Positions 1-12,811 of a stretch of 64,000 nt of DNA are shown here, piece after piece. The notes under the pieces were generated by a model. It did no database searches. It was not told the DNA's origin and saw only the letters and a program-made list of their open reading frames with translations. Each line of letters opens with the position of its first letter. The stretch's first letter is position 1. Made by a program: the position numbers and the translations under genes. The stretch lies in the NCBI RefSeq assembly GCF_032854445.1, contig NC_088300.1:64826984-64890983 (forward strand). Direction: 5' to 3'. Origin of the DNA: Liolophura sinensis. Lineage: Eukaryota; Mollusca; Polyplacophora; Chitonida; Chitonidae.

Positions 1-7
1 TTTTTAA

Positions 8-233
8 GTCTATGCGCAGTGGCACAAGCCATATGTTTGCTTAGGAATTCTGATGAAAGGGTCTGGTACCAGGAGACAAATTTGTGTGGAGTTTTGTCCA
101 GTGATTTGTTTTATTTTACTTTGTTTTATTTGGTTCTAGTGGGTTGGGCTGTCACTACACTCATTTAACCAAAGCTCACTGTGATACAAATGAGAACCTA
201 CGTCCATGTCGTATCTATCTGAGCGACTTAAAG
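8..233 (+). other. Left-edge exons of the M8 gene with intron
   Basis: The tentative exon 45-83 reads D-E-R-V-W-Y-Q-E-T-N, similar to the D-S-G-W-Y stretch that precedes the W-G-x-x-x-G-C block in M8 enzymes, and joins in phase to 140-233 (L-G-C-H-Y). Support is a short motif plus phase agreement. Confidence 0.4.
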
Positions 234-3200
234 GTAAAATTTTATTTTCTTTCTTGAAGGTGTCACCATGATATTGCTGAAATATTACTTAAGTTTTAAT
301 TATGTGTTCATTGTAAGTTGGATATTTAATCTTATTATGAGGGCAGTATTCCTGTAAACTGAAAAAACTAAGAAGTTCCCCAATACTGACACTAACTTCA
401 TTCATAGTTGGTTGTTGACATAAGAATTGTTTACAAAATAAGGGCTGTAAGTAAATAGAAAAGATGTCAGCAGCCTGCAGATGGTCGTGGGTTTCCACCA
501 GGCTGTGCCCGGTTTCCACCCACCATAATACTGGCCACCGTCGTATGAGTGATATATTCTTGAGTATGGCGTAAAACACCAATCAAATAAATAAATAAAC
601 AAATAGAACAGTTTGGTATACATCAACAAATACACTCTCACACTCTGGAATAAGATGTGTATGATGGATATATCCTACAAATATGGGACAAAGAGATGAT
701 TTATGGGTATCCATAAGTAGGTGCTTGTTGGTGAGAAAACCTGTCCAATGCATAAGCTTCAACCGTAAGTCAGTTTTAATTTAAGCCTTAAAATTGCCAC
801 AGTCTTGATACTCTTGCCCTTGGTGCAGAGTATCAAGGGCTTGTCCTAGTGCTCGTGGTGTAATTGTTCTGTGACTGGTTGGGTTGTGTGGTGTTCCAGC
901 AAGGCAGCTTTATAAATATGTCAGCATTGGTACTGTCCTGCTAGAGTAAGGCCAAGTCAAGATAAAACCAAAATAGTGCTTAAAGCTGTGCTGATTGTTG
1001 TGATGATATCTTGACAAGTTGAGAAGAAATCTCTACCAAATTTGAGTGAATCTAAGGCAAAGAACAGAGGAAGAATGTAATTAAATCTAATCACAGGTCT
1101 ACATCTAAGTGTTGATTCAGGTATGTTTTTTTCACCTCTCAGCCAATATTTGCAAAGGGGTATTGTAGCAGGTGGCATCCATCCGTCGGTCCATATCCTT
1201 GTAGACGCTCTATCTCTAAAACGGTTTAGCCCATGTTCACCACACTTACACCTTGGCATGAGGGAGAAGCCAGTTGATTTTCATTGACCTTGACCTTTTT
1301 TTTAAGGTCATTGGGATCATTTTTAAGTTAAATTTTATAAAAGGCTTTTCTATGCTTTTGTAAATGCTCTGTCTCTAGAAAGGTTTAGCCCAAGTTCACC
1401 AAACTTACACCATACTTTCACCTTGGCATGAGGAAGAACCCTATTGACATAGACCTTTTTCTTTAAGATAATAGAGATCATTTAAGTTAAATTTTACATA
1501 AGAGGCTGCAACAGCAGTCTGAAATAAATGAAAAAGTTGTTATCCTAAAAAGGTATTCTGCTGCTTCATGTTTCACAACCTTCTACATGCCATTCTAAGA
1601 AGAGCTACACATTATTACAAACCACTGTTAAGTTGGATCTATTCATTACATTGTATATGTGCTCAAGGCTGAGTAGTTTTAAGTGCATTGCACGGTATTC
1701 TTTGTTTTTTTTAAGCAGGGAACAAAGGAAAGGATGAGATAATTACACAGTAGTGCTGCCTGGGTAGAAGCATGTTACATTTTATACCCCTTTAGTGGGA
1801 GGCAGTCAACCATTGAGTATTTATGGATAACTGGTTTGTTATTTATCATACATTTTGTCCCATTTTTTTTTCCAGGACAGCTGCAGTGGTGTTGGGGATT
1901 CCCCTTCTCCAGAGCAGTTGGCACTGACTGGCGAGGAGTATACTTCTTATAGTCGCTGTTTCTCTGCAAATCTTACATTCAATGTAAGTTTTGATACCTT
2001 TGCTAGCCACTGAAGAGTGATAATTGTGACTGCTTGATTTGAAATTTCAGCATCTGGTGCAGAGAGGGCATAATTGGGTTCGAGAAATATGCTTGTATGT
2101 TTTAAAGCTTTTATTTCATTTTTATCATATTCTTTCACCTGTTTAAACTGCTCGATTTTTCCCTCCATTGTTAAATAAAAATATTATGGACCGATATCTA
2201 AAACATATATTTTCCTTTTGTTTTGTAGGGCACACAGGATCAGATCTCTCCACCAACAGGGATGTGTTTTCAGCATGCCTGTCTCCGTGTTGATGTACTC
2301 ATGGTTAAAACCGCTACAAGTGACTGGTTACACTGTCCATTTGGGGAGAAAATCTATGTAAGTCTTTGTAGCATGAAAATTTCACTGTTACTAAGAGGGC
2401 TGCAGGCCACTGCCGAGTGGTTAACCTGGTTGTCTTTAATGTCTTGCTAGGACAAATGAAGTGTGAGTTCAAACCCAGCCTTGAACAGGGAACTAGCAGA
2501 ATTCCTGCTGTCACATTGGACCTTGGTGACATTCAACGATTGATGACATGACGTCTTCCACTAATATACTTACCTATACATCATATGTGGGGAAGTTTTT
2601 AGAAACCTGCCAAAGGTCTAATGTTTACCCCAGGCACTCAGGTGTTCTTGCGTCTTCAAAGCTGCCTGCTGTTGTATAAGTGATAAATTCTTGAACCCGG
2701 CATTAAACATCAATCAAATAGGTAAATAGGTAAATCTCTTTTAATAGGTACCTGGCTACAGCGGGAGTCTTCAGTGCCCAAAACAAGGTGTTCTGTGTAC
2801 AGAGGCTGAGATGACAACCAGAGCCACTACAACAACCTCAGGGACATCCACTACCAGACTGGCGTCCACTAAACACCATCACAGTACAGCCACTACCTCA
2901 TCGCCCCAGACACTCTGTACGTTATTGTATTATACTACATCTTCTTCTTTCAGAAAATCGTCAAGAAAAAACATAGAAACTGTAGAACATGATTGTTGCA
3001 TGAGAGGTAGTCAAAATCTTGTTGCAACTCAAAATTAGAAAATGGGCCTCAGTAGCTCAGTTGTTTAACACGCTAGCGCAGCATAATGACCGAGGAGCGT
3101 ATCACCAATGCGGCCTTTGTCAGTTCAAGTCCAGCTCATGCTGGCTTCCTCTCCGGCCGTAAGTGGGAAGGTCTGCCAGTAACCTGCGGATGGTCGTGGG

Positions 3201-6200
3201 TTTCCCCTGTGCTGTGCCAATCAAATAAATAAGTCAAAATTAAAAAAAAAAACATTTGTCTGTTTTGTCCCGTAACACATAAAAAGTCATTCTAAAATGA
3301 AGAGCATGGTTTTAAGGAAAATGAGAAAAGATATGCCAAAAAATTAGATTTTTTTTCCATTTTTGAGGCATGATTTATATTTCTTAATAACTTCTCTATT
3401 TAATGGATGTTTGCCATCAGTGATCGGAAATATTCGAAAATGGCGTCATCGATGAATATTCTGGGAAGGTGGTACCATTTGAACAGTCTACTCAACAATG
3501 TTGTTATGACAGCTATCACTGTTGATATCACCACAGCAGGATACTTAATTTCTAGATTGACCGCTGGAGATTAGAAAAGTTAGTCGACTGTTTGCAGTAG
3601 GTGGTAGGCAATTCAAAGGGACCAGTCATTACTTTTTCAAACTTCAACATTCAGTTATCTCTTATCATAAGAGATAAAAACAACCAGTTTTACACAAAAC
3701 CGTAATGACCGCAAAACATCAACCACCCGAATAATCGACCACCGGCAGTTATCAATGGCCATGCACGATTCCATCCTGTGCTGCCATCACATGAAAATAC
3801 TGCTGGTCGCTGCTCAGGTGGACTTTGACTGACCTGGAGAACCTAGGTATCTAGCATGATGATGTCAACAGCATGCAGAGAACCCACCTTAACTGGAGAT
3901 TATATTAGAAAAACATGTTGGGTTAAACTATTTTCTGCTGTCGTTAGTGGTGTTGTCGTTGCAGACTTACCATTCTGACTTCCCTGTTATTTACAACGGG
4001 TGTTAAACCTGTGGAAATGCATGGCTGAAGACTTATAAAATGTGCCATATGCCTGAACAGAAAATTCCTTTTGGAAGATTTGTTGACTCTTGTAAGAGCC
4101 ATAGGGTTCCTGGGACTGGTAATATGGATGAAGGATATTTGCTGTTGTTGTTTCATCTGTCCATCACAGCCTGTTCTCTCATGGCTCAGTTGATCAGTCC
4201 TTCTAATTGTGCAGTGTACAAACTTTTTCCAGAAAAAGTCTTTTTTTTCTAGAGGTCATCTTGCACTGTATTGTTACACCGAATTTAATGAATATAGAAA
4301 GTTAAAAAGGCAATGCGCATCACAGCATACACTCCTTATTAATGTAGGTTTTAATGATCCAACAATAGCATCCACTGTAGTGCCCCTGGAGTCAACTGGT
4401 GTCAACTTTGGTGGCATGTGAAAGAGGATCAAAACAGGTGTATGTGAAAAATTAGTTGTTGTATATTTCAAAGGAGAAGAGATATGTGAATGTTACAGTT
4501 TGAAAAAAGTAATGACTGGTCATTTGAAGCGCCTACCTCCAACCATTTACTATTGCCTGTGTGATCCAGAAAGTGATTCAACAGTGATTCGACTGTAGCG
4601 GCCCAGGAGTTGGAAGGTGTCAACTTTAGTATCATGTATAAGAAGAATTTTCAGAAGTGATGTATATTGTGTAGGTGTGGTTGCTCTAGACCATTTACTA
4701 TGGGCTGTGTTAGCCAGTAGGCGATTCAGCAGCGATTAATTTGTGGAGCCCTCTGGAGTTAGATGGTGTCAACTTTGGTGTCACATGAAAGAGTATCAGT
4801 AGTGATGTATATTGTGTAAGTTTGGTTGCTGTAGATCATTTACTGTTGCTTGTCTGAGCCAGGAGGCGATTCGATGGAGATTCAGTTGTAGTCAGATGGT
4901 GTCAACTTTGGTGTCATGTGAAAGAGAATCCGAATTATTGAATACTCTGTTAGTGTGGTTTCTCTAGGTGTCTTGGCATTGCCTGTGTGAGCCTGTAGGC
5001 GAGTTGGTGGCAATTTGATTGTAGTGTGCCCTGGAGTCAGATGGTGTCAACTTTGGTGTCAGGTGAAAGAAGATCAAAAGAGGTGTAAATTGTGTAAAAT
5101 TGGTTGCTGTATATTTCAAAGGATAAGAGATAAGTGAATGTTAAAGTTTGAAAAAGTAATGAGTGGTCCTTTCAATCGTCTACCTCCGACCACCGACTAA
5201 CTTTTCTGATCTGACTGCTTTTCCTTTAATAGGAAAACTGTAGTTTAAAACCAGTTAGACATCTCAAGAAGAAAGTTGAGAAGTTTTTTTGTACTTTTAC
5301 AAGTTGGGCAACATGATATCTTCGTATGATCTATCCTTTAAATGTGGCGTACTTGATGTCAGGTAGAGGTGGTTGACTGCTAACTGCCACCAGGGCCACA
5401 AGACCAAGGAGAGCAGGGGGCCTTCATTTGAAGATAGGAGATGTCTCTGCTTCAGCTTATCCGCTCACTGCATTGTGGCATTGTTAGGACACGTGGATAG
5501 TCCAAGCTTAAAACTATCCGTTATACATGGCATTTGTACATGATAAGACATGTTTTCATGTCCGACATTTATTTATATATTGATGGGTATTTATGTGATT
5601 GGTGTTTTATGACTGCTGCCAGATGTATGGTGAGAGGAAACTGAGTAGGGGCCAGGGGAAACCCCATGGCCATCTGCACGTTCATTTCAGTGATCATAAT
5701 ATGTGACAAATCAATACTTGCATGAAGTAAGGAAATACATGCGTGCATGAATCTCAAATGTATTTTCATTATTTCAGCAATCACACAGGTGGCCTGAGTC
5801 TGTAATAAGTGTCAGAAGGAGGTATATTGTCAAAGCCTAATTGCCATAGCAGTCAGAACTGAAAGAAGTCTCAGTTCAGGATCTAGATCATCCTTTTGTT
5901 GTTGTTGTTGCAGTTCATGATGATACAGTCCATGTGACTCTTGTATTCCCGTCATTGGACTTTAATGTGCTGAAGCAGAGGGACCTGCAGCCTAGTTTCG
6001 TGGACGCTGTCTTTAGTTTTGTTGTACGTGCCACCAATATCACTGAGCGCAGGTTGAGCAATGTCAACCTGCATACAGGCATTGTCCTGATATTTGATGT
6101 TCTACCTGCTCAGAGCAGAGAGGAAGGTGAGTATTTGGGTAGCTTCTAATATACATAATATGTCAATGTAATTTCATACAATTTTTTTGTTTTTTGTGAG

Positions 6201-8188
6201 GCATGCATTTTTACTCTGAAAATTCATTTGATCAAAGTCCAGTACAGATAAAGTACACTAGATTATAATGTTAAAATACTGGAAGTTGAATAGACAGGTT
6301 TTGTTTAATGTATTGCCTGGTAAAAACAAAACTTATGATTAACAGTGGTAATACATGTAACCCATGCTCTCAGGAACAACTTTCCAGTTAGAAATGGATA
6401 TAAATCGCCAAAAAAAAAATCTCGTGTTGACAAATGATACAGATATGCAGGTATTGCAAACTTCTGTTTACATGGTTCATGCATATGCATATTATAGAAG
6501 GCTTTCCAGCTACCTGCATGTATTTTAAGTTCTGATATTGATGTAATTATATCCATTCATCCCACTAAAGTCGGGAGAACAACATTATCATGTAATCTTA
6601 AGTAGAAAGCCTTCAAAAATGAACAGGGCCTCTGTGACCTAGTCCTAGCGCAGCACAATGACCTGAGAGCCTCTCACCAATTAGATGCTAGCTTCTTCTC
6701 TGGACATAATTGGGAAGTTCTGCACGCATACTGTAGATGGTAATGGGTTTAGCCCAGATTCCTCCCACCATAATGCTTGTACATGGATAAGTAAAATATT
6801 CTTGAATACAGTGTAAAACCTCAATGAAATAAATAAATAAATTCAGTTGTGAACATTTTTGGACATCTTACTGAAGTTATGCCTATTTGATATATTGTCC
6901 TATAAGTTCCTGTTATTGCAGATTCATGTTTTATTATTGTAGAATTACATAGCTTTTTGTCAAGTTTCATTTCAGAACTTATTCATCAATTTTGTCAGTT
7001 TTCCAGGTAATCTTTAAGATTGCAGTTGTGGTGGCCGATGAACCTTACATGTGTGTGCTATATATGTGTAGTGGGGGGGGGGTGCGTGGCTCAGTTGGTT
7101 AGTGCGCTAACGCAGCGTAATGACCCAGAGGCCTCTCGCCAATACTGTTGCTGTGAGTTCAAATCCAGCTCATGCTGGCTTCCTGCCCGGCTGTAAGTGG
7201 GAAGGTCTGGCAGCAACCTGCAGATGGTTGTGGTTTTCCAAGGGGCTGTGCCCAGTTTCCTCCCACTATAATGCTGGCCGCCGTCGTATAAGTGAAATAT
7301 TCTTGAGCCCGGCGTAAAACCCCAATCAAAAAGAAATAAATCAAATAATATATAATAAATAAATAAATATGTATGTATATTCTTCTTCCAAAAGGTCCAA
7401 CATCTGAGGAGACATTTAGTATTTTACTGGACTGTGTAGAACACGACAACTTCACAGTCCAGCTACCTGAACTGGGCACACATAAGGCAACTGAGATAAG
7501 GTAGATATAACTGCCCCAAACAGTTCATGCGGGAACATGACATATATTTGAGGATTACTTTGCAGCTTCTTGGTCAATACAGAAATATTACATGTTAAAG
7601 TGTTGTTTGTAAAGTATGTTTTCAGTCCTTATAGTCATGTTAATTTGTATACAGATTTTTGTCTGCAATTTTTGGTTGGTATACAACCAAATCATAATTA
7701 AAGCTTTTAATTGCTCAGATCTTATTTTCTTTCTCAAAGTATGTGTATTTCTTAAAGCAAACAGTATTATTTAATAACATGGAGGTCATTTACATGAAAA
7801 ATTATAACTTTTGAGAAAACTGTTTTGCACAAGGATCACTTTGTGAAAGCCGCTTGTATTTGAAAGATGCTGTGCTTCTTCAAGCAGTGATATTGTTTAG
7901 AACATGTTAATTAATAAACTACCACACGTACACTTCTCACAACCACCATTTTAATTTGTTTTCTTCAGCAAGAGCCCGCAGCCTTACATCCCAATGGGTC
8001 ACGGTAAACCTCACTTCAGCCCAGGAGGTATCGCAGGGGTGGTGGTGGGTGCAGTTGCACTGCTGATTGCCTTGGTAGTTATTATTTTCATCATAAACAA
8101 GTATAAATGGGCACCACCAATTAGTGCAAGCCCTGGTCCAAGGTGCTCCACATCAGGGGAGCTAACTGTTGTGTACACTCAAGGGTAG
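45..8188 (+). CDS. Leishmanolysin-like (M8) metallopeptidase, membrane-anchored, 3' part only
   Basis: Exons: 45-83 (tentative), 140-233, 1876-1983, 2229-2357, 2748-2916, 5914-6126, 7395-7500, 7969-8188 (stop). All junctions are GT/AG and the phases agree, giving about 358 residues. The gene starts left of the window, so the HExxH zinc site is not seen. What is seen is the Cys-rich C-terminal part of the M8/GP63 family: GLGCHY, a SRCF motif, then the W-L-H-C-P-F-G and V-P-G-Y-S-G-S-L-Q-C-P signatures. A Thr/Ser-rich, mucin-like linker (exon 2748-2916) follows, then a domain of alternating hydrophobic residues resembling an SEA-type fold, and a final exon with one strong transmembrane segment (G-I-A-G-V-V-V-G... 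to I-I-N-K-Y-K) and a cytoplasmic tail of roughly 40 residues. Family members are zinc endopeptidases at cell surfaces or in secretion; the anchor suggests an ectoenzyme. The M8 assignment is firm; the SEA-like call is weak. Confidence 0.8.
465..602 (+). mobile_element. SINE, 3' half
   Basis: It carries the family body (cctgcagatggtcgtgggtttcc, then ccaccataatactggccaccg) and tail ending in caccaatcaaataaataaata. The tRNA-like head is missing. Confidence 0.8.
1190..1720 (+). repeat. Dispersed repeat copy A
   Basis: It shares long runs with 36180-36520: ccttggcatgaggaagaac, gaccttttt..aaggtcat, gcaacagcagtctgaaataa and gttatcctaaaaaggtattc. The left part is itself partly duplicated (1190-1320 and 1360-1490). 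No coding capacity is seen. Confidence 0.75.
2397..2733 (+). mobile_element. Divergent SINE with tRNA-like head
   Basis: The head looks tRNA-derived (gccgagtggttaacc as A-box region, gtgagttcaaaccc as B-box region). It ends in a weakened form of the common tail (tataagtgataaattcttgaacccggcattaaacatcaatcaaatagg). It ends 15 bp before the M8 exon at 2748, so its tail supplies part of that acceptor region. Confidence 0.55.
3046..3233 (+). mobile_element. SINE with tRNA-like head, shortened tail
   Basis: A-box-like tagctcagttg and B-box-like gttcaagtcc are present, followed by the family body. The part between the body and the final caatcaaataaataag is deleted. Confidence 0.8.
3570..5207. mobile_element. 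Foldback element with long inverted ends and internal tandem copies
   Basis: The left end (from about 3570: agaaaagttagtcg, ggtaggcaattcaaagggacc, agtcattactttttcaaact, ttatctcttatc) recurs inverted at about 5105-5207. A third copy of the terminal sequence sits inside at about 4470-4560. Between the ends are about five diverged copies of a ~145-bp unit marked by ggtgtcaactttggtgtca (near 4398, 4617, 4763, 4900, 5043). No transposase ORF is seen, so it is non-autonomous. The exact termini and target duplication were not resolved. It lies in an intron of the M8 gene. Confidence 0.65.
6627..6842 (+). mobile_element. SINE, degenerate
   Basis: A recognisable head (gggcctctgtgacc...cgcagcacaatgacctgagagcc), body and tail (aaacctcaatgaaataaataaataaa), all with many substitutions. 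Confidence 0.75.
7083..7372 (+). mobile_element. SINE, best full-length copy
   Basis: A tRNA-derived head with A box (gtggctcagttggttagtgcg) and B box (gagttcaaatcc), the conserved body and the tail (gtataagtgaaatattcttgagcccggcgtaaaacc) followed by an A/T-rich end. It ends about 20 bp before the M8 exon at 7395. It resembles the widely distributed tRNA-SINEs of molluscs; I did not assign a named family. Confidence 0.88.
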
Positions 8189-11100
8189 GGTACAGTGGCC
8201 CAGTCAGCTAAATCAAAACAGCAGGCTTTTATAGATTTAAAATGTGTCAGATCACAGGACTCTGATAGCTGACCATTATTTTTTATTACAACTCCACAAT
8301 TAAATTTTTCTACCTGTTTAACAACACTATGTTTACATTGAGAAGGGTGGCACATCAGTCTTAGTGAAAAATATAAATGAAATGCTTAGTTTGTCATATG
8401 CTAATATATACTTAGATTAGTACTTCAGTTTATTTCAGTTCATTATTCAATCATATTAGTTGTATAACATATACATGATGCAGATAAGTAAACATATCTT
8501 AAGAGGATTTTTTTTTTTCATCCTCTTCATTTGTGCAAAACTGGGAAATTTATCTACATGAAATTTAGTTCAGACATGGATAACGTTAAACCAGTACTGC
8601 ACAATAGGTTTTAACTTCATAAAATGAGGTCATTTAAACCTGTTATTTAGATTTGAAAAAAACAAAAACAAGAGAAGAAAAAGTAAATGTTGCAACTGTG
8701 ATGAATTGATTGTGTACTTCCTATCCTTTAGTTTTACGAGTCCATCAAGACTAGACCATTATGTAAATACGTCTGGTAGATGCAGTAATATGTCTCACAG
8801 TTACCATCACTGGCCTGAATCTCATATCTGAACTTAAGTGTTTGTGTGACAGAATTTATTTACTTTGATGACTGAGTTGGATTATTACTGGTAATGGCTC
8901 ATAGTTCTGGAAATCCCATTCTTGTTCATCTATAATATATGTGGAAATGTTTTTTTCGAAGCGAATTTTGTATTTTATATATTACATGTTGTGCACATGT
9001 GTTTTTTTTGTTGTGTGTTTTTTTTTTTTCCACAGAGATTATGTAATTGTATGTTGTATATGGACAGGTAAAGTTGCAGTTGTAAGTCCAACATACACAA
9101 CATGCAGATCTCCGTGTAACATAATATTATAAGTTGTGTGCATTGTCATTCGAATCACCCAAGGAATAATAGCAATTAAAAAAAGCAATTTTAACATTAA
9201 CAGAAAAAATGCAATTTTATACAAGGACCTTAAACATCTGGCTATTTCATTATTAAAATTCCAAGTAATGTAGTTATTTCAAGATTTAGATCTCCTCAGT
9301 TGTTGATACGTTCATTGTAGAGGTGACACGTTTAGCTTTTATTCTGCATCCACAGCGCGATTGTCAAAACTGTTGGTGTTTAGTTTCAGATAACTGCATG
9401 CAATTTGAAGATGATGTATTTTTGCAAGTGTTCATTTTAGAATACTGAATATGTTCAATTTGATATCAATCTCTGTTCCTCTGTATTCAAGTTCTGGTGA
9501 GATGAGTACACCATTCAGTCAACTGATTCATGTGATGCTCTTTTGTGTTTTTGTTTGGAAATCCAGTCTTGTTGCTAAACTATGCATTTCACCATTATAG
9601 ATTGAGTTATAAATGTAATTTGAATGAAGCCAATATAATTCAGTTCATAAAGCATCTGAAAGAAATGAGCCATTCTTTCAGTGTACACAGAGTTTGGAGG
9701 TTTGAACATATTTACAGTCAGTTCATATGTATGTAGGAAAGTAAATAAGTGTTTTTATTTATATATCTAGGCATCTTCATTATATTGTCTGTGCTGTTGG
9801 TGCCTAAAAACAAGATTATTATTTACCTGTTGCTGTAGTTTTCCTTTTTTTTAAATTTTGATCGAATATGTAGCTGATAGTTTAGTTATATTCACTTATA
9901 CATGTACAAGTCCCTAATATCCAAACTGTTGCTCATGCCTATGATTTGGTTAGTGCTGAAATTTCCACAAGTGTCCCATACTAACACATTTCTCTAAATC
10001 CATTCTGTAGCACATAATATAAGTGATTAAAATCTGTTTAATAGATCTTATTGTTATGTAACTTATGCACATGTGCCATAGAATTTGTCTGAAATCATCT
10101 CTGAATATTGTTATTGTCAAAAAAAAGACTCGTTGAATCACAGACCTGTATTTAACCTCTATGTGAACTATTCTTGAGTACGGCATAAAACGTCAACCAA
10201 ATAAATAAATAAATGTATTTAATCCAGAGTATATTCCATGACTAATCTACTCATTTTGCCTCATTCTCAGAGGCCTTTTGTGCTTGAAAAAAAGTAATTT
10301 GGAGGTTGGTTTGGTAGGTAGGATTGGAAGGTAGGATGGTATAGATACACTAATAAATACCGTAATTTTGCAATTTTTGGAAGCCAAGACAAGATTTTAT
10401 CTTGAAAATGTTATCCTTTTGACTGGAAGTAATCCACATTTGAATTGTCTGACAGCCTATCAAATAATGTCTCCACTCGCGTGAATCGTTTGCCCCTTCA
10501 ACGAAACAGACTGGCACTCATGTTCCTGATTGATATTTTTTGCAAATTGAGACATAACCCTCACATTGTGGGTTACATTCATATATAGGACCATACAGTC
10601 CAGTAAAATTTGTTTCATGGGTGTCATATTTAGATCAAAGGTCAAGGTCAGTTGTGCTGAAACTCATCACAAATTTTCAATTAAACTTTTATTTCAGATT
10701 TTATGAAACTTGATGTATATTATCTCTAGATTAAGGCTGCAAACTGTAGACTTTTGACAAAAAACAGTCCAATGGTCGAGATCATGCATAAGTTGAAATT
10801 TGGGGGGGGGGGAATTGCTTTATTCAAATTTATGCATGCCCAGTGTGTTTATTTATTTCATGTATGTGACTCAGATCTGGGGAATTTGTTTCATGTATGT
10901 CATATTTAGGCTGAAGGTGAAGTCGCCAAAAGGTCACTAATGAGCTTAACATGTTTTTACAAGTGTCTGTGTAGACCATTATAACAAATTCCATGAAACG
11001 TGGACTGTATCATCTTAAAACTAGCTGTGCAAAGTGCATGACTTCATGAACATTGATCCGCAGGTCATTCAGAAGTTGAAACATCTTCGGGCAGCTTTAG

Positions 11101-12590
11101 TTTTTTTCATTATCACACACTTTTTCTAGTGATATTCTGGTGTTTGAATGATTTGTTCGTAATTAGCTGCATAGTTGTGATTTTTAAATCTGTGTGCATG
11201 TCTGATGTGAGATATACAAGTGATAAGAAGTTTAATTCAAGTAATTAAAATTATTTGTCATTTTAATACTGTATTGTATGCAATAAAGATGAAACAGATT
11301 GTTTTTTGTTCTACAGTCTGTGTAAGTACAATGTTAAAAATGCAAATATCCTAAATGACCATAAATTTGTACATGACTCACTTGGCCATCTTTCCTGAAT
11401 CTGAAAGTTCTATTGATTTTAGAAAGGTGTTTTGAGGTTTGCTTGGAATCTGGGATGACATTCTCCTGGAAAATTGTAAATTTCAGCACAAAAAATATTT
11501 TGTGACATTTATTTGCCTGTGAAAATGCACTTTTGTGAGCGAAAGTTATTTAGGGTATTTTGTTGTACACTACAAATAGATCGCATGTTAATATTGTTAG
11601 GCTTTTGATGTTCTTTTGTATGATTATTGTTAGACAATTTATGAGGTGTCTGTCCACATATGCATATGTGTACATAGTTTCATATTTTATTAAGTACTAA
11701 ATCTGTTAGTTATTGCTATATATGTATTTCATGTCAGACTGTTGTTAATTTTAATCATGCTTATTTCTGCCCACTATATGTCATCAGCCAATCAAACCTT
11801 GTACAATTCTTGGCCTCAGAGATTGTTTCCCATCTTATCTTAAGAACTGATGTGAAATTCAGAAAAAAACTGAAACTCATTTTTAGCTCACAGTTACAAA
11901 GTAAGTATTGTGAGGTATTGTGAGCGTGGGGGGAAAGTGCCATAGATTCTATTACCATTACGCAAAATTATTGTTGCAATATTATACTTTGTAAGTCATT
12001 TAATTTTTTTTTTTTTACTTTATGGTAATAGTAGATTTTGCATTTTTTTCTTCAAATGTAATATTGCTATAGGTGCTAATATATAATCTCTAATATACAT
12101 TTACTTATCTACATTATAAAAGGGTGTTTTTAAGATTAATCATTTACACATTTGACGAAGGGCAATACTCTGAACCCAGAAATATATGTTATGTTTTACA
12201 TGCAAGAAGTGTTTTCTTTCAATTCTTTTGTTACCTCATATTATAACATATGTGTGCTGACCTACCAATAACTGCCAATTTGAAAATGGCACAAGAAGGA
12301 GAGCGGAAAAACCAAAAGAGCTGTTGACTTCTTTACCTGACCAATCACCAGGATGTACAAGGCGTGGGTTCAATCCCAACCTTAGACAGAGGATTTGTGG
12401 ATGCCCTCGCAATGTTCATGGAGTCTTGGTGACGATAAGCGGTCTCTATAACGTCTCTGAAAAGTCTCGGAACAATATGAAAGTCTGGCCAGTGTTCCAA
12501 CCCTTGTCGGCAGGGTGAGATAAATTTGAAATGAATTCCAGGCGTACTGAACTTTAGTTTTAAAATGTGTTGTATTCTGGCAACATTCGA
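8189..12590. other. 3' UTR and intergenic DNA after the M8 peptidase
   Basis: No exon with a recognisable product was found. A candidate poly(A) signal AATAAA is at 11282-11287, but it is far from the stop and unproven. The stretch holds a SINE tail near 10164-10213, a G-run near 10802-10810, and a degenerate repeat around 11343-11520 whose relatives occur near 14280-14470 (same strand) and 39800-39990 (opposite strand). The short ORFs here have no coding character. Confidence 0.5.
10164..10213 (+). mobile_element. SINE tail fragment
   Basis: Only the 3' end (attcttgagtacggcataaaacgtcaaccaaataaataaataaa) is present. Confidence 0.7.
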
Positions 12591-12811
12591 GGTTGGAAGT
12601 GTCTCAAATGCGTTTACCTAACCGTAGCCATGATGTGACGTTTGACACCAGGCGCACTTTCTTGCGGGTCGTTTGCCGCTTCCGATGTCCACGTGGTGTT
12701 GTTTACCGTTGCGCGCGCCACTACATGCCTCAGCGCCCTCTACATAGTGTACATTGCCAACACATGTATAACCGACGTCATACCTCAAATGCCTTGAAAA
12801 CCGGAACACAG
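12590..12811 (+). promoter_or_regulatory. CpG-rich promoter and probable first exon of the macro-TIR gene
   Basis: A CpG-rich patch in AT-rich surroundings ends with a consensus donor (cacag|gtaagt) after 12811. The next acceptor in the right direction is ttgtgatag| before 15112, which leads 15 bases later to the macro-TIR start codon. A TGACGT CRE-like core lies near 12636. The frame is open from an ATG at 12608 through the splice into the macro domain, which would add about 73 residues rich in Arg and His. I treat this as 5' UTR because the composition is not protein-like and the ATG at 15127 opens a complete domain. The start of transcription is unknown. Confidence 0.5.

Noticed and set aside
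7083-7160. tRNA gene suggested by A- and B-box-like motifs
   Set aside because: It is the tRNA-derived head of a SINE; it does not fold as a full cloverleaf and is followed by the SINE body. The same applies to the other SINE heads.
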